From: UMGS1251 sp036666555
GTDB taxonomy: Bacteria > Bacillota > Clostridia > Lachnospirales > Lachnospiraceae
Direction: 5' to 3'
Assembly: GCA_036666555.1 (NCBI GenBank)
Contig: JAVWVS010000019.1
Coordinates: 1 to 40,032, forward strand
Length of the DNA stretch: 40,032 nt
Within the stretch, counting starts at the first letter, position 1; each line of letters begins with the position of its first letter. A program made the translations under genes and the position numbers. Under the pieces are notes generated by a model. The model made no database searches, was not told the DNA's origin, and was given only the letters and a program-made list of their open reading frames with translations. Shown here piece by piece: positions 26,161-34,237 of this stretch.

Positions 26161-27120
26161 CTCTTCTATTTCAAATAAAATTTTAATATGTTCCAGATAG
26201 GCATTGGGATCTTCAATTTGTGGCAGATGGTTTGTCTTATTCATAGGGACAATCTCAATGGAAGGAATATGTTCCTTATAACATTGGGCAGATACCAAAT
26301 TCTCCGGATTGCCATTACCTGTAATAATAAAAATACTATTGTTAATCAATTTTAAACAGTGGGTCATATTAAAGTTTGTAAAGCGGCCTTTCATGCTAGA
26401 AAACAGATATTTTGGTTTTGAATTACAAGTATGTGCAGCCTCATAGTAAACATTCACATATTGGGACATGATTTCATCAGAATTATAAAAATAGTTTGTT
26501 TGAAATAAAGTCTCTATATTTTTCCGTATCATTAGGACATTATATAGTAAGGTGCCAACTAATGGAGTGTTTAAAAGAGCTTTTAATGCTTTGGTCCTTT
26601 TGGTTGGAATCTTTGCAATTTCTGATAAATCAGAAGGATTGGTTAAAATCAATTTGTTAATGATATTTGTATCGTTTGCACAAGCAGCCAATACAAAAGA
26701 GGAAGAATATCCGGTGGTAATCACATCGGTGCGCTTTCCAATGATGTGTTTAATAAAGTCGGTAACTAATTGTACATAAAGAAAATTTGTATAAGTAATG
26801 TTAGGTTTATCGGAACGTCCACAACCAAGCAAATCAATGGTATACACCGTATTGGTGTGGGAAAGTGTCTCTTCTATTCGATTCCATTCATATCCGGAAC
26901 TGGCACTGGTTAAATCATGAACTAATAAAATAGGAGAACCACTGCCCTTCTTTGTATAAAAAAATTTTCCAAAACGCCATTCATAGTAATTTCCTTTTGG
27001 TTTTGAGAGAAAATCATTTAAAGTTGCCATAAAATAAATATACTTATTAACAATATATACTGCCCCTGCGGTCAATGCAGCTAATGCCGTACCGGTGGCT
27101 AATTTTTTCTTCCAGCTCAT
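26158..27120 (-). CDS. alpha/beta hydrolase fold protein, membrane-anchored
   Basis: About 320 residues. An N-terminal hydrophobic segment (residues 10-32, ATGTALAALTAGAVYIVNKY) suggests a membrane anchor. The hydrolase fold follows with LLVHDLTSASSGYEW, YTIDLLGCGRSDKP, a nucleophile elbow GYSSS instead of the usual GxSxG, and a C-terminal NHLPQIEDP with the likely catalytic His. The start at 27120 is preferred over 27138 because GTAGG precedes it at about six bases. It is leftward, convergent with rsmG and divergent from parA across the parS sites. Substrate unknown. Confidence 0.8.
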   Translation of the reverse strand: MSWKKKLATGTALAALTAGAVYIVNKYIYFMATLNDFLSKPKGNYYEWRFGKFFYTKKGSGSPILLVHDLTSASSGYEWNRIEETLSHTNTVYTIDLLGCGRSDKPNITYTNFLYVQLVTDFIKHIIGKRTDVITTGYSSSFVLAACANDTNIINKLILTNPSDLSEIAKIPTKRTKALKALLNTPLVGTLLYNVLMIRKNIETLFQTNYFYNSDEIMSQYVNVYYEAAHTCNSKPKYLFSSMKGRFTNFNMTHCLKLINNSIFIITGNGNPENLVSAQCYKEHIPSIEIVPMNKTNHLPQIEDPNAYLEHIKILFEIEE

Positions 27121-27157
27121 ATTATACCTACTTTCCATATGTGTATATGATACTAGT

Positions 27158-27186
27158 ATTATACTACAATTGGGGCGAGAATGAAA
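27158..27186 (-). promoter_or_regulatory. putative promoter of the hydrolase gene
   Basis: Minus-strand -10 TATAAT (27158-27163) with a weak -35 TTTCAT (27181-27186) at 17 bases. It lies a few bases from the first parS site, so ParB spreading could affect it. Confidence 0.4.
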
Positions 27187-27188
27187 GA

Positions 27189-27222
27189 AAAAATCAATGT
27201 TTCACGTGAAACATTGATTTTT
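27189..27222. promoter_or_regulatory. parS: parS site 1 inside a 34-bp perfect palindrome
   Basis: TGTTTCACGTGAAACA (27198-27213) is the exact Bacillus-type parS that ParB/Spo0J binds. Here the symmetry extends on both sides, through AAAAATCAA and TTGATTTTT, to 34 bp. Confidence 0.95.
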
Positions 27223-27240
27223 AAAAAGCGGGTAAAAAGT

Positions 27241-27256
27241 TGTTTCACGTGAAACA
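27241..27256. promoter_or_regulatory. parS: parS site 2
   Basis: A second perfect TGTTTCACGTGAAACA, 43 bp from the first (start to start) and just upstream of the parA promoter. Confidence 0.95.
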
Positions 27257-27262
27257 TTACGC

Positions 27263-27291
27263 TGGATAATAAAAGAGAAAGATGATATAAT
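27263..27291 (+). promoter_or_regulatory. parA-parB promoter
   Basis: -35 TGGATA (27263-27268), 17 bases and -10 TATAAT (27286-27291) with TGA before it. The -35 lies six bases after parS site 2, so ParB binding may autoregulate the operon. Confidence 0.6.
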
Positions 27292-27321
27292 GATGGAGAT
27301 GAAAGAAAGGTGAGTATAAAA

Positions 27322-28089
27322 ATGGGAAGAATTATAGCCGTAGCCAATCAAAAAGGTGGTGTCGGGAAAACAACAACTGCAATTAATTTATCGGCATGTT
27401 TGGCCGCACTGGGGAAGAAAATATTGGCCATAGATCTGGATCCGCAAGGAAATATGACAAGTGGATTGGGATTAAATAAAGAAGAGGTAGAATATACGGC
27501 TTATGATTTGATTTTAGGTGAAGCTGGGATTGAAAAGGTAATCTGTAAAGAGGTATTAGAAAATCTAGATGTATTACCAACGAATATAGATTTATCAGCA
27601 GCAGAGATTGAACTGGTCGGAGTAGAGGATAAAGAATTTATTATCAAAAAAGCAGTTCATGCTATAAGAGAGGACTATGATTTTATTATTATTGATTGTC
27701 CACCATCACTTAGCATGCTGACGATTAATGCAATGACAACGGCAGATACTGTGCTTGTTCCAATTCAGTGTGAGTATTATGCACTGGAAGGACTGAGCCA
27801 ACTTATACATACCATAGAATTAGTGAAAGAGCGACTGAATCCGGAACTAGAGATGGAAGGGGTTGTATTCACGATGTATGATGCAAGAACAAATCTTTCT
27901 TTACAAGTAGTCGAAAATGTAAAGGATAATTTAGATGCAAAGATATATAAAACGATTATTCCTAGAAATATTCGCTTGGCAGAAGCGCCAAGTCATGGAA
28001 TGCCAATCAATTTGTATGATGCAAAATCTACGGGAGCAGAGAGTTATATGCTGTTAGCAGAAGAGGTAATCAATAAAGGAGAAAACTAA
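27322..28089 (+). CDS. parA: chromosome partitioning ATPase ParA (Soj)
   Basis: 255-residue Walker-type ATPase that works with ParB in origin segregation and, in Bacillus, regulates DnaA. It has the deviant Walker A KGGVGKTTTAINL, DLDPQGNMTSGLG, the Walker B IIIDCPPSLS and the C-terminal RNIRLAEAPSHG. The ATG at 27322 with AAAGGTGA eight bases upstream is preferred over an in-frame GTG at 27310. parB follows one base after the stop. Confidence 0.95.
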   Translation: MGRIIAVANQKGGVGKTTTAINLSACLAALGKKILAIDLDPQGNMTSGLGLNKEEVEYTAYDLILGEAGIEKVICKEVLENLDVLPTNIDLSAAEIELVGVEDKEFIIKKAVHAIREDYDFIIIDCPPSLSMLTINAMTTADTVLVPIQCEYYALEGLSQLIHTIELVKERLNPELEMEGVVFTMYDARTNLSLQVVENVKDNLDAKIYKTIIPRNIRLAEAPSHGMPINLYDAKSTGAESYMLLAEEVINKGEN

Positions 28090-28090
28090 A

Positions 28091-28984
28091 ATGGCAGTAA
28101 AACATAGTGGGTTAGGGAAAGGGCTGGATAGTCTTATTCCTGCAGCCAAAACATCTGCAAGTAAAGTTAAAAAAGAGGAATTGCTACCTGGCACAGGAGA
28201 ACAGATGATGAACATTAATATGGTAGAACCGAATAAGGAGCAGCCAAGGAAAAACTTTGAAGAAGATGCCCTTTTGGAACTTGCAGATTCTATTAAACAA
28301 TTTGGAGTGCTACAGCCATTGCTTGTACAGAAACGAAAAGATTATTATGAGATTATTGCTGGAGAAAGACGTTGGAGAGCTGCAAAATTAGCGAAAATAA
28401 AAGAAGTTCCGGTAATTATTAAAGACTTTACCAATCAAGAAGTGGTGGAAATATCTTTGATTGAGAACATTCAAAGAGAAAATTTGAATCCAATTGAAGA
28501 AGCTACCGCCTTCAAAAGATTGCTCAATGAGTTTCATTTAAAACAAGATGAAGTAGCGGAACGGGTATCGAAAAGCAGAACTGCGGTGACAAACTCCATG
28601 CGACTTTTGAAACTAAACGAAAAAGTGCAACAAATGGTAGTGGATGATATGATTTCTACAGGACATGCCAGAGCACTGCTGGCGATTGATGACGAAGAAC
28701 AGCAGTATTTGTTAGCAAATAAGATATTTGATGAAAAGCTAAGTGTTCGAGAGATCGAAAAAATGATTAAAGATTTAAAAAATCCCAAAAAACAACGGGT
28801 ACAATCTATAGGCGCAAATGCAGTTGTTTATAAAGATTTAGAGGAAAGAATGAAATTAATCATGGGAACTAAGGTGTGTGTGAATCAAAGAAGAAATGGA
28901 AAAGGAAAGATTGAAATTGAGTACTATTCGCCGGAAGAACTCGAACGTATATTCGACTTGCTGGTATCTGTGAAAAAGGACTAA
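28091..28984 (+). CDS. parB: chromosome partitioning protein ParB (Spo0J)
   Basis: 297-residue parS-binding CTPase. It begins HSGLGKGLDSLIP as in the family, with the ParB box GERRWRAAK, the ENIQRENLNPIEEA motif and a helix-turn-helix region DEVAERVSKSRTAVTNSMRLL. The C-terminal dimerisation domain follows a basic linker. Its target sites lie upstream of parA. Confidence 0.95.
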   Translation: MAVKHSGLGKGLDSLIPAAKTSASKVKKEELLPGTGEQMMNINMVEPNKEQPRKNFEEDALLELADSIKQFGVLQPLLVQKRKDYYEIIAGERRWRAAKLAKIKEVPVIIKDFTNQEVVEISLIENIQRENLNPIEEATAFKRLLNEFHLKQDEVAERVSKSRTAVTNSMRLLKLNEKVQQMVVDDMISTGHARALLAIDDEEQQYLLANKIFDEKLSVREIEKMIKDLKNPKKQRVQSIGANAVVYKDLEERMKLIMGTKVCVNQRRNGKGKIEIEYYSPEELERIFDLLVSVKKD

Positions 28985-29005
28985 AGAAGAAAGGGACCAT
29001 CAAAG

Positions 29006-29554
29006 ATGAAAAGTAATATATTATCTAAAATTGGGATTGACCCGGGCATTTTGTTAATTGTCATTATCATACTTTTGATTGTAATGATTGTGCTATATGT
29101 CCGAGTAAATATAAAATATAATCGATTAAAAAACAGTTACACCTTATTTATGCGAGGCCAGGACGGTAAGACATTGGAGCAGAGTTTTACACAGAAATTC
29201 CAAGAACTTAAGGCAACCATCAATATGGTAAAACAGAACAGACAGGATATTAAAAAGATATACCGAAAAATTGATAATGATTATCAAAAAGTGGGTATTG
29301 TGAAATATGATGCCTTTAATGAAATGGGTGGAAAACTAAGCTTTGCACTTACATTACTAGATGGGAATAACAATGGCTGGATTATTAATGCGATGCACAG
29401 CAGAGAAGGCTGTTACACTTATGTAAAAGAGATTGTCAAAGGGCAAAGCTATATAGAGCTTGCAGAAGAAGAGGCAGAGTCCTTGGAACATGCAATGTAT
29501 AAAGAAATGTATGAGATGAATCCGGAAGATGCAAAGAAAAATGGAAATAATTAA
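29006..29554 (+). CDS. DUF4446 family membrane protein
   Basis: 182 residues with one N-terminal transmembrane helix (about residues 15-35, ILLIVIIILLIVMIVLYV), a coiled-coil-like stretch to about residue 95, and the conserved core VGIVKYDAFNEMGGKLSFALTLLD then NAMHSREGCYTYVK typical of DUF4446. The family is found next to parB in many Clostridia; its role is not known. It starts 21 bases after parB and probably belongs to the same transcript. Confidence 0.82.
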   Translation: MKSNILSKIGIDPGILLIVIIILLIVMIVLYVRVNIKYNRLKNSYTLFMRGQDGKTLEQSFTQKFQELKATINMVKQNRQDIKKIYRKIDNDYQKVGIVKYDAFNEMGGKLSFALTLLDGNNNGWIINAMHSREGCYTYVKEIVKGQSYIELAEEEAESLEHAMYKEMYEMNPEDAKKNGNN

Positions 29555-29614
29555 AAAAAATGGGAAGACTATGTAATAGAAAATAAAACAAGAGGGAATT
29601 AGGAGGAAGAAGAG

Positions 29615-30901
29615 ATGTTAGATATAAAATTTGTGAGGGCGAATCCAGAGATTGTTAAACAGAATATAAAAAATAAATTTCAGGATGAAAAAATAGCTTT
29701 GGTGGACGAAGTTCTGGAGCTAGATAAAGAAAATCGCAATATTAAGCAGGAAGTTGAAGTGCTGCGTGCAGATAAGAACAAAATATCCAAACAAATTGGG
29801 GCGTGCATGGCACAAGGAAAACCAGAAGAAGCACAAGCATTAAAAGAACAAGTCGCTGCAGAAGCGGATAAAATAGAAGGGTTTTCCCAGCGAGAAAAAG
29901 AAGTGGAAGAACAAATCTTAAAGATTATGATGACGATTCCTAATATTATCGATCCTTCTGTACCTATCGGAAAAGATGACAGCGAAAATGTGGAAGTAGA
30001 ACGATATGGTGAACCATTTGTACCGGATTTTGAAGTTCCGTATCACACCGATATTATGGAAAGTTTTCAAGGAATTGACTTAGACAGTGCCAGAAAAGTG
30101 GCAGGTAATGGCTTCTATTATCTTATGGGAGATGTAGCAAGACTTCATTCGGCAGTGATTTCCTATGCAAGAGATTTTATGATAGACAGAGGCTTTACTT
30201 ACTGTATCCCTCCATTTATGATTCGTAGTGATGTAGTAACAGGGGTGATGAGCTTTGCAGAAATGGATGCCATGATGTATAAAATAGAAGGAGAGGACTT
30301 GTACCTTATCGGTACCAGTGAGCACTCCATGATTGGTCGCTATATTGATACCATGCTGGATGCATCCCAACTTCCACAAACGATGACCAGTTATTCACCT
30401 TGCTTTCGAAAAGAAAAAGGTGCACATGGAGTGGAAGAACGAGGAGTATACCGTATCCATCAATTTGAAAAACAGGAAATGATCGTAGTGTGTGAGCCGG
30501 AAGATAGCAGTGCATGGTACGATAAATTGTGGAAAAACACAGTGGATTTATTCCGCTCTATGGATATACCGGTTCGTACATTGGAATGCTGTTCCGGAGA
30601 TTTGGCGGATTTAAAAGTGAAGTCCGTGGATGTAGAGGCATGGTCTCCTAGACAAAAGAAATATTTTGAGGTAGGAAGCTGTTCGAATTTAGGAGATGCA
30701 CAGGCAAGAAGATTAAAAATCCGCATTAATGGGAAAGAAGGCAAGTACTTTGCGCATACATTAAATAATACCGTTGTAGCACCACCAAGAATGCTTATCG
30801 CCTTTTTAGAAAATAATTTACAGGCAGATGGTTCTGTAAGAATTCCGGAAGTGCTTCAGCCATATATGGGTAACATGACACAAATGACACCAAAGAAATA
30901 A
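29615..30901 (+). CDS. serS: seryl-tRNA synthetase
   Basis: 428-residue class II aminoacyl-tRNA synthetase. The N-terminal coiled-coil arm (residues 1-110) binds the tRNA long arm. Motif 2 is SYSPCFRKEKGAHG followed by RGVYRIHQFEKQEM, and motif 3 lies in PPRMLIAFLENN near the C-terminus. AGGAGG lies about nine bases before the ATG. No T-box leader is visible in the short upstream gap, so it is probably read from the parAB transcript or a weak local promoter. Confidence 0.97.
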   Translation: MLDIKFVRANPEIVKQNIKNKFQDEKIALVDEVLELDKENRNIKQEVEVLRADKNKISKQIGACMAQGKPEEAQALKEQVAAEADKIEGFSQREKEVEEQILKIMMTIPNIIDPSVPIGKDDSENVEVERYGEPFVPDFEVPYHTDIMESFQGIDLDSARKVAGNGFYYLMGDVARLHSAVISYARDFMIDRGFTYCIPPFMIRSDVVTGVMSFAEMDAMMYKIEGEDLYLIGTSEHSMIGRYIDTMLDASQLPQTMTSYSPCFRKEKGAHGVEERGVYRIHQFEKQEMIVVCEPEDSSAWYDKLWKNTVDLFRSMDIPVRTLECCSGDLADLKVKSVDVEAWSPRQKKYFEVGSCSNLGDAQARRLKIRINGKEGKYFAHTLNNTVVAPPRMLIAFLENNLQADGSVRIPEVLQPYMGNMTQMTPKK

Positions 30902-30925
30902 AGAAAGTTAAAAGCAGGTAAATGA

Positions 30926-31801
30926 GTGCATCAATATCTTAAATCCATTGGCTTTGGCCGGATAAAAACAAAAAAAGAACTGAAGAAAATTCTCTTAGAG
31001 GTGGAACATGATTTTACCAGCCACCAATTGGTGGCACTAGAAGAGGAGCTGGATTTCTGTGAATATAAAAAAGAGTATGGCCGAGATATTGGAATTGCGG
31101 AATACGGGGAAATGGATATGGGAGAAAATTTCGAACGAGAATACTATTTCCCCTACTTTATAGGATCCGGAATCACATCTTATGCGGACATTATTGTGGA
31201 AAAAAGAATTGAAAAAGAATCCTATGTGGGCATTTGCGAGGATATTAAAGTGGGTGTCAGTATCATTTTTCATCTGCAAAATAATATTGAATATATGCGG
31301 GAAAAACAATTAGGAAATCTTCCAAAAGCATCTACCTCTGTGACTCTTTCCGGTCTTGCACTGTCGGGAATGATATTGCTCCCGGTAAGCAAGAATAAAG
31401 ACCAGGAACGAGCGAAAAAAGAGGAAACAAGAAATCGAATGATGCTTTTAAGTGCTGCTAAAAATGGAGATCCGGAAGCAATGGAAAGTCTAACATTGGA
31501 TGATATAGATACATACTCCAAAGTATCCAAGCGACTCATTACAGAAGATGTCTATACGATTGTGGATACCTATTTTATGCCTTATGGAGCCGAATGTGAT
31601 CAGTACTCCATTTTGGGAGAAATTCTAGAGGTCAGTACCATTACCAATCAAAAGACCGAAGAAGAACTGTACATTATGACATTGGATGTGAACGAACTAC
31701 GTTTCGACATTTGTATGCCTAAGTCAGAACTAATGGGGGAACCACAGGCGGGAAGAAGATTCAAAGGAAATGTATGGTTACAGGGATATATCAATTTTTA
31801 A
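30926..31801 (+). CDS. DUF3881-like protein of unknown function
   Basis: 291-residue acidic, mostly soluble protein that I recognise only as similar to the DUF3881 family common in Lachnospiraceae. Visible segments are LKSIGFGRIKTKKELKKIL at the N-terminus, YFPYFIGSGITSYADIIVEKR, a hydrophobic patch at about residues 147-160, a Lys/Arg/Glu-rich stretch after it and the C-terminal GRRFKGNVWLQGYINF. The start is GTG with GCAGG nine bases before it; the nearby ATG at 30922 is in another frame. It follows serS by 24 bases. Function unknown. Confidence 0.72.
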   Translation: MHQYLKSIGFGRIKTKKELKKILLEVEHDFTSHQLVALEEELDFCEYKKEYGRDIGIAEYGEMDMGENFEREYYFPYFIGSGITSYADIIVEKRIEKESYVGICEDIKVGVSIIFHLQNNIEYMREKQLGNLPKASTSVTLSGLALSGMILLPVSKNKDQERAKKEETRNRMMLLSAAKNGDPEAMESLTLDDIDTYSKVSKRLITEDVYTIVDTYFMPYGAECDQYSILGEILEVSTITNQKTEEELYIMTLDVNELRFDICMPKSELMGEPQAGRRFKGNVWLQGYINF

Positions 31802-31828
31802 CCCTATGGATTTTCTCACTTTTTACAG

Positions 31829-31857
31829 TTGATTTTGAAGGCGGTAGATGATAGAAT
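31829..31857 (+). promoter_or_regulatory. promoter of tRNA-Arg
   Basis: -35 TTGATT (31829-31834), a 17-base spacer and -10 TAGAAT (31852-31857), twelve bases before the first tRNA base. Confidence 0.6.
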
Positions 31858-31869
31858 GATAAAGCAGTT

Positions 31870-31946
31870 GTTTCTGTAGCTCAGTAGGATAGAGCGTCCG
31901 CCTCCTAAGCGGAAGGCCAGCGGTTCGAATCCGCTCAGGAACGCCA
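31870..31946 (+). tRNA. tRNA-Arg (anticodon CCU)
   Basis: A complete 77-base cloverleaf. The acceptor GTTTCTG pairs with CAGGAAC (one G-U), the anticodon stem TCCGC/GCGGA encloses CTCCTAA with anticodon CCT at 31904-31906, the T arm AGCGG/CCGCT encloses TTCGAAT, and CCA is encoded. It reads AGG codons. It separates the core genes from the accessory region. Confidence 0.95.
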
Positions 31947-31955
31947 GATAATAAC

Positions 31956-31991
31956 GCCGAAAGACTTGAAACATAGGTTTTCGGCTTTTTT
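31956..31991 (+). terminator. intrinsic terminator after tRNA-Arg
   Basis: GCCGAAA (31956-31962) pairs with TTTCGGC (31979-31985), followed by six T. The 16-base loop is large. It lies only 33 bases before the sigma factor start, leaving little room for a separate promoter. Confidence 0.75.
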
Positions 31992-32024
31992 GCTTTTATA
32001 TAGAAAAAAAGGAGAATGCCGATC

Positions 32025-32579
32025 ATGGTGACAGATGAAACGTTGTACTGCCGCTTTTTAAAGGGAGAAGAAAACGCTCTGCGGGAACTTATTGAGCGGC
32101 ACGGAAATAGCCTGACCTTTTATATCAATGGTTATACCCATGATATCAACGAGGCAGAGGATTTGATGCTAGAGGCTTTTGCGCGCATCGTGGCGAAAAA
32201 CCCATGTTTTGAGGAACGAGGCTTTAAGGCTTATCTTTACAAAACAGGACGCAATTTGGCACTGCGCTATATTGAAAAAAAACGGGGACGATGCTCTTTT
32301 TCCTTTGAAGATTTGGGATGCGAGCCAGAGAGTGCAGAGCTGTTGGAAGAGATTCTACAAACCAAGGAGCGGAACCGCATTTTACATTTGTCTATGCAGC
32401 AGATAAAGCCCGATTATCGAGAGGTATTATATCTGCTCTATTTTGAGGATTTGAGCTATAAAGAAGCAGCGGCAGTCATGCATAAAAGCGAAAAGCAAAT
32501 TGCCAATCTTGTCTATCGTGGCAGGCAGGCACTGCGTCCAATCTTAGAGAAAGAGGGAATCACCGATGCGCAATATTAA
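32025..32579 (+). CDS. ECF-type RNA polymerase sigma factor
   Basis: About 184-residue sigma-70 family protein of the ECF class. Region 2 spans roughly residues 5-90 (DINEAEDLMLEAFARIV, then FKAYLYKTGRNLALRYIEKKR), and region 4 lies at residues 125-180 (LKPDYREVLYLLYFEDLSYKEAAAVMHKSEKQIANLVYRGRQAL in pattern). The start at 32025 is preferred over 32016 because AGGAGA abuts the upstream ATG and lies nine bases before this one. The end overlaps the next gene by 14 bases. It is the first gene of a four-gene unit ending with a PrsW protease, and is probably held inactive at the membrane. Confidence 0.88.
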   Translation: MVTDETLYCRFLKGEENALRELIERHGNSLTFYINGYTHDINEAEDLMLEAFARIVAKNPCFEERGFKAYLYKTGRNLALRYIEKKRGRCSFSFEDLGCEPESAELLEEILQTKERNRILHLSMQQIKPDYREVLYLLYFEDLSYKEAAAVMHKSEKQIANLVYRGRQALRPILEKEGITDAQY

Positions 32580-32910
32580 GGAGCAAGCGAGCATTGTAAG
32601 CAAACGTGCCAACGAATTAAAAAAAGCGAAAAAGAGGCGTAACTGCTATATTTTAAGTCTGTCTTCCATTGTTGTCTGTCTGTTATTGATTATGGGAACG
32701 GCACTGGCCATGCCAGGTGTGACAGCACGACTGTCTGTTCCAGAACATACTAACGTTATTGGCTTTGCCGGCATTTTTTCAAGCGGGAACGCCATGGGGT
32801 ATCTACTCATGGCGTTACTGGGATTTATGCTGGGTATCTGCCTTACGATTTTGTGCGTTTATCTGCACAAAAGGAGCAAGGAGGATAAAAATAATGATCG
32901 AGATAGTTGA
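32566..32910 (+). CDS. small two-helix membrane protein, candidate anti-sigma factor
   Basis: 114 residues: a basic N-terminus of about 25 residues (KRANELKKAKKRR), a helix at about 27-48 (CYILSLSSIVVCLLLIMGTALA), an extracytoplasmic loop of about 30 residues, a second helix at about 77-100 and a charged C-terminal tail. It overlaps the sigma gene by 14 bases, so translation is coupled, the usual layout for a sigma/anti-sigma pair. It lacks the HxxxCxxC zinc motif of RsiW-type anti-sigma factors. The anti-sigma role is inference from position and topology. I do not recognise a family. Confidence 0.65.
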   Translation: MRNIKEQASIVSKRANELKKAKKRRNCYILSLSSIVVCLLLIMGTALAMPGVTARLSVPEHTNVIGFAGIFSSGNAMGYLLMALLGFMLGICLTILCVYLHKRSKEDKNNDRDS

Positions 32911-33523
32911 CAATGCGATACAGCTTTTTGTTACAATCGGCTGTGCCATTTGGTCAGGAATACTTGCTATACGGCGCAAAAGTCAATCCTATTTTATCCT
33001 AGCTTGTTTCTATGGGACCTTTGCTTTGGGATTGCTGTTTTGGCTCTCCTATCTGGCAATTATGACCTATACGCCCAAGATTTTTTATGTGTCTGATTTA
33101 TCGTGGTTCGCCAGTTTTTTATTTTTATTATTGTTGGATATTTCCCTTGCCACACCAGAGGAACGAGAGCATAAGTCCATCGCTGCATGGTTTGTGGCAG
33201 TGGTGCCGGCGGTGGCTACCCTTTGCTTTTTATTTGTGGGAGATGTATTCGGAACCCTTCTTTGGTGCCCGTTACTTACTATCTGCACTTATGATTCCGC
33301 TCGGGGTCTGTTCTATGCCCGTAAGCAAACCGGAGAGGGAAGACGCAGACAGTGGGTTCATCTTTCCATTTTGTTTGTTATTTTTACGGAGTTTACCCTT
33401 TGGACACTTTCTTATTTTTTCAAATCTACCACCATAGAAAACCCTTATTTTTGGTGTGACTTTGTGCTTTCAGCGGCATTGTTTCTGCTATTGCAGGGGA
33501 TGAAAAAGGCGGTGGATGTATGA
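32894..33523 (+). CDS. polytopic membrane protein of unknown function
   Basis: 209 residues with about six to seven hydrophobic segments: AIQLFVTIGCAIWSGILAI, YFILACFYGTFALGLLFWL, WFASFLFLLLLDISLA, AAWFVAVVPAVATLCFLFV and two more toward the C-terminus. The start at 32894 (MIEIVDNA) has AGGAGG seven bases upstream; a longer in-frame reading from 32759 runs inside the previous gene and lacks a ribosome site. It overlaps the previous gene by 17 bases and the PrsW gene by four. It may act as a sensor or a partner of the protease; this is inference from linkage only. Confidence 0.75.
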   Translation: MIEIVDNAIQLFVTIGCAIWSGILAIRRKSQSYFILACFYGTFALGLLFWLSYLAIMTYTPKIFYVSDLSWFASFLFLLLLDISLATPEEREHKSIAAWFVAVVPAVATLCFLFVGDVFGTLLWCPLLTICTYDSARGLFYARKQTGEGRRRQWVHLSILFVIFTEFTLWTLSYFFKSTTIENPYFWCDFVLSAALFLLLQGMKKAVDV

Positions 33524-34152
33524 CCTATATTGAAAATATTTTCATTTGTCTGGTAGCACCACTTTTGGTGGCGACACTGTTTGCCGGAACCAGGTACCGC
33601 CGTTCCCTTTTGCTAATTTCAGTAGGATATGGCACTTGTCTGTTGGCGGCATACATCAATAGCTTTTTTGCAGGGATTTATGGTGCGAATATGGTTACTG
33701 CGGCGGTAGAGATTGCCCCTGTGGTGGAGGAAATCATCAAGTTGCTGCCCTTACTCTTTTATTTGCTGATTTTTGAGCCGGAGCAAAAAGATGTGCGTAT
33801 GGCGATTATTACCATTGGCGCAAGCTTCGGTACCTTTGAAAATGTCTGTTATCTCACTGAAAACGGTGCATCCCAACTAACGTATCTGCTTGTTCGTGGT
33901 TTTGGCACCGGTGCTATGCACATTATCTGTAGTGTCATCGTGGGTTATGGTCTGCTCTACGTCTGGAAACGTCCATGGTTAAAGTTGGCGGGAACCTTAG
34001 GACTACTCTGTGCCGCAATTACTTATCACGGTATTTACAATCTGCTGGTGAGTGGAGGAGGCGTCATTCAAACCATCGGGTACTGCTTCCCCATTGCAAC
34101 GGTTGTAGTTGTTTTGGTTACAGGAAGAATCTTGTATAAAAAATATATATAA
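33520..34152 (+). CDS. PrsW family glutamic-type intramembrane protease
   Basis: 210-residue polytopic membrane protease of the PrsW family, whose Bacillus member cleaves the anti-sigma factor RsiW to release sigma-W. All key motifs are present: APVVEEIIK with Glu70-Glu71, FGTFEN with Glu107, GAMH with His134 and TYHGIYN with His170. At least seven hydrophobic segments are visible. The start overlaps the previous stop by four bases (ATGA). Its place in an operon with an ECF sigma factor points to regulated intramembrane proteolysis of a local anti-sigma factor. Confidence 0.88.
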   Translation: MTYIENIFICLVAPLLVATLFAGTRYRRSLLLISVGYGTCLLAAYINSFFAGIYGANMVTAAVEIAPVVEEIIKLLPLLFYLLIFEPEQKDVRMAIITIGASFGTFENVCYLTENGASQLTYLLVRGFGTGAMHIICSVIVGYGLLYVWKRPWLKLAGTLGLLCAAITYHGIYNLLVSGGGVIQTIGYCFPIATVVVVLVTGRILYKKYI

Positions 34153-34164
34153 AAGGTGAGTGCT

Positions 34165-34193
34165 TTTTCAATTTCATGTATTTAAGGTAGTAT
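34165..34193 (+). promoter_or_regulatory. possible promoter of the secreted SPKTG protein gene
   Basis: -35-like TTTTCA (34165-34170), 17 bases and -10-like TAGTAT (34188-34193). Both boxes are weak matches to sigma-A, so a promoter read by the neighbouring ECF sigma factor is an alternative. Confidence 0.35.
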
Positions 34194-34237
34194 AGGAAGA
34201 GTTTTATACACATCACACGTAAAAAAGGAGAGTTTAA

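Noticed and set aside
29555..29614. T-box leader before serS
   Set aside because: The gap is only 60 bases and shows no T-box sequence or specifier stem.
31870..31946. Integrated element with attachment repeats at tRNA-Arg
   Set aside because: No integrase and no second copy of the tRNA 3' end were seen in the window, so an element cannot be delimited.
32759..32893. Longer N-terminus for the polytopic membrane protein
   Set aside because: It would overlap the previous gene by about 150 bases, has no ribosome site, and its sequence is the frame-shifted shadow of that gene; AGGAGG favours 32894.
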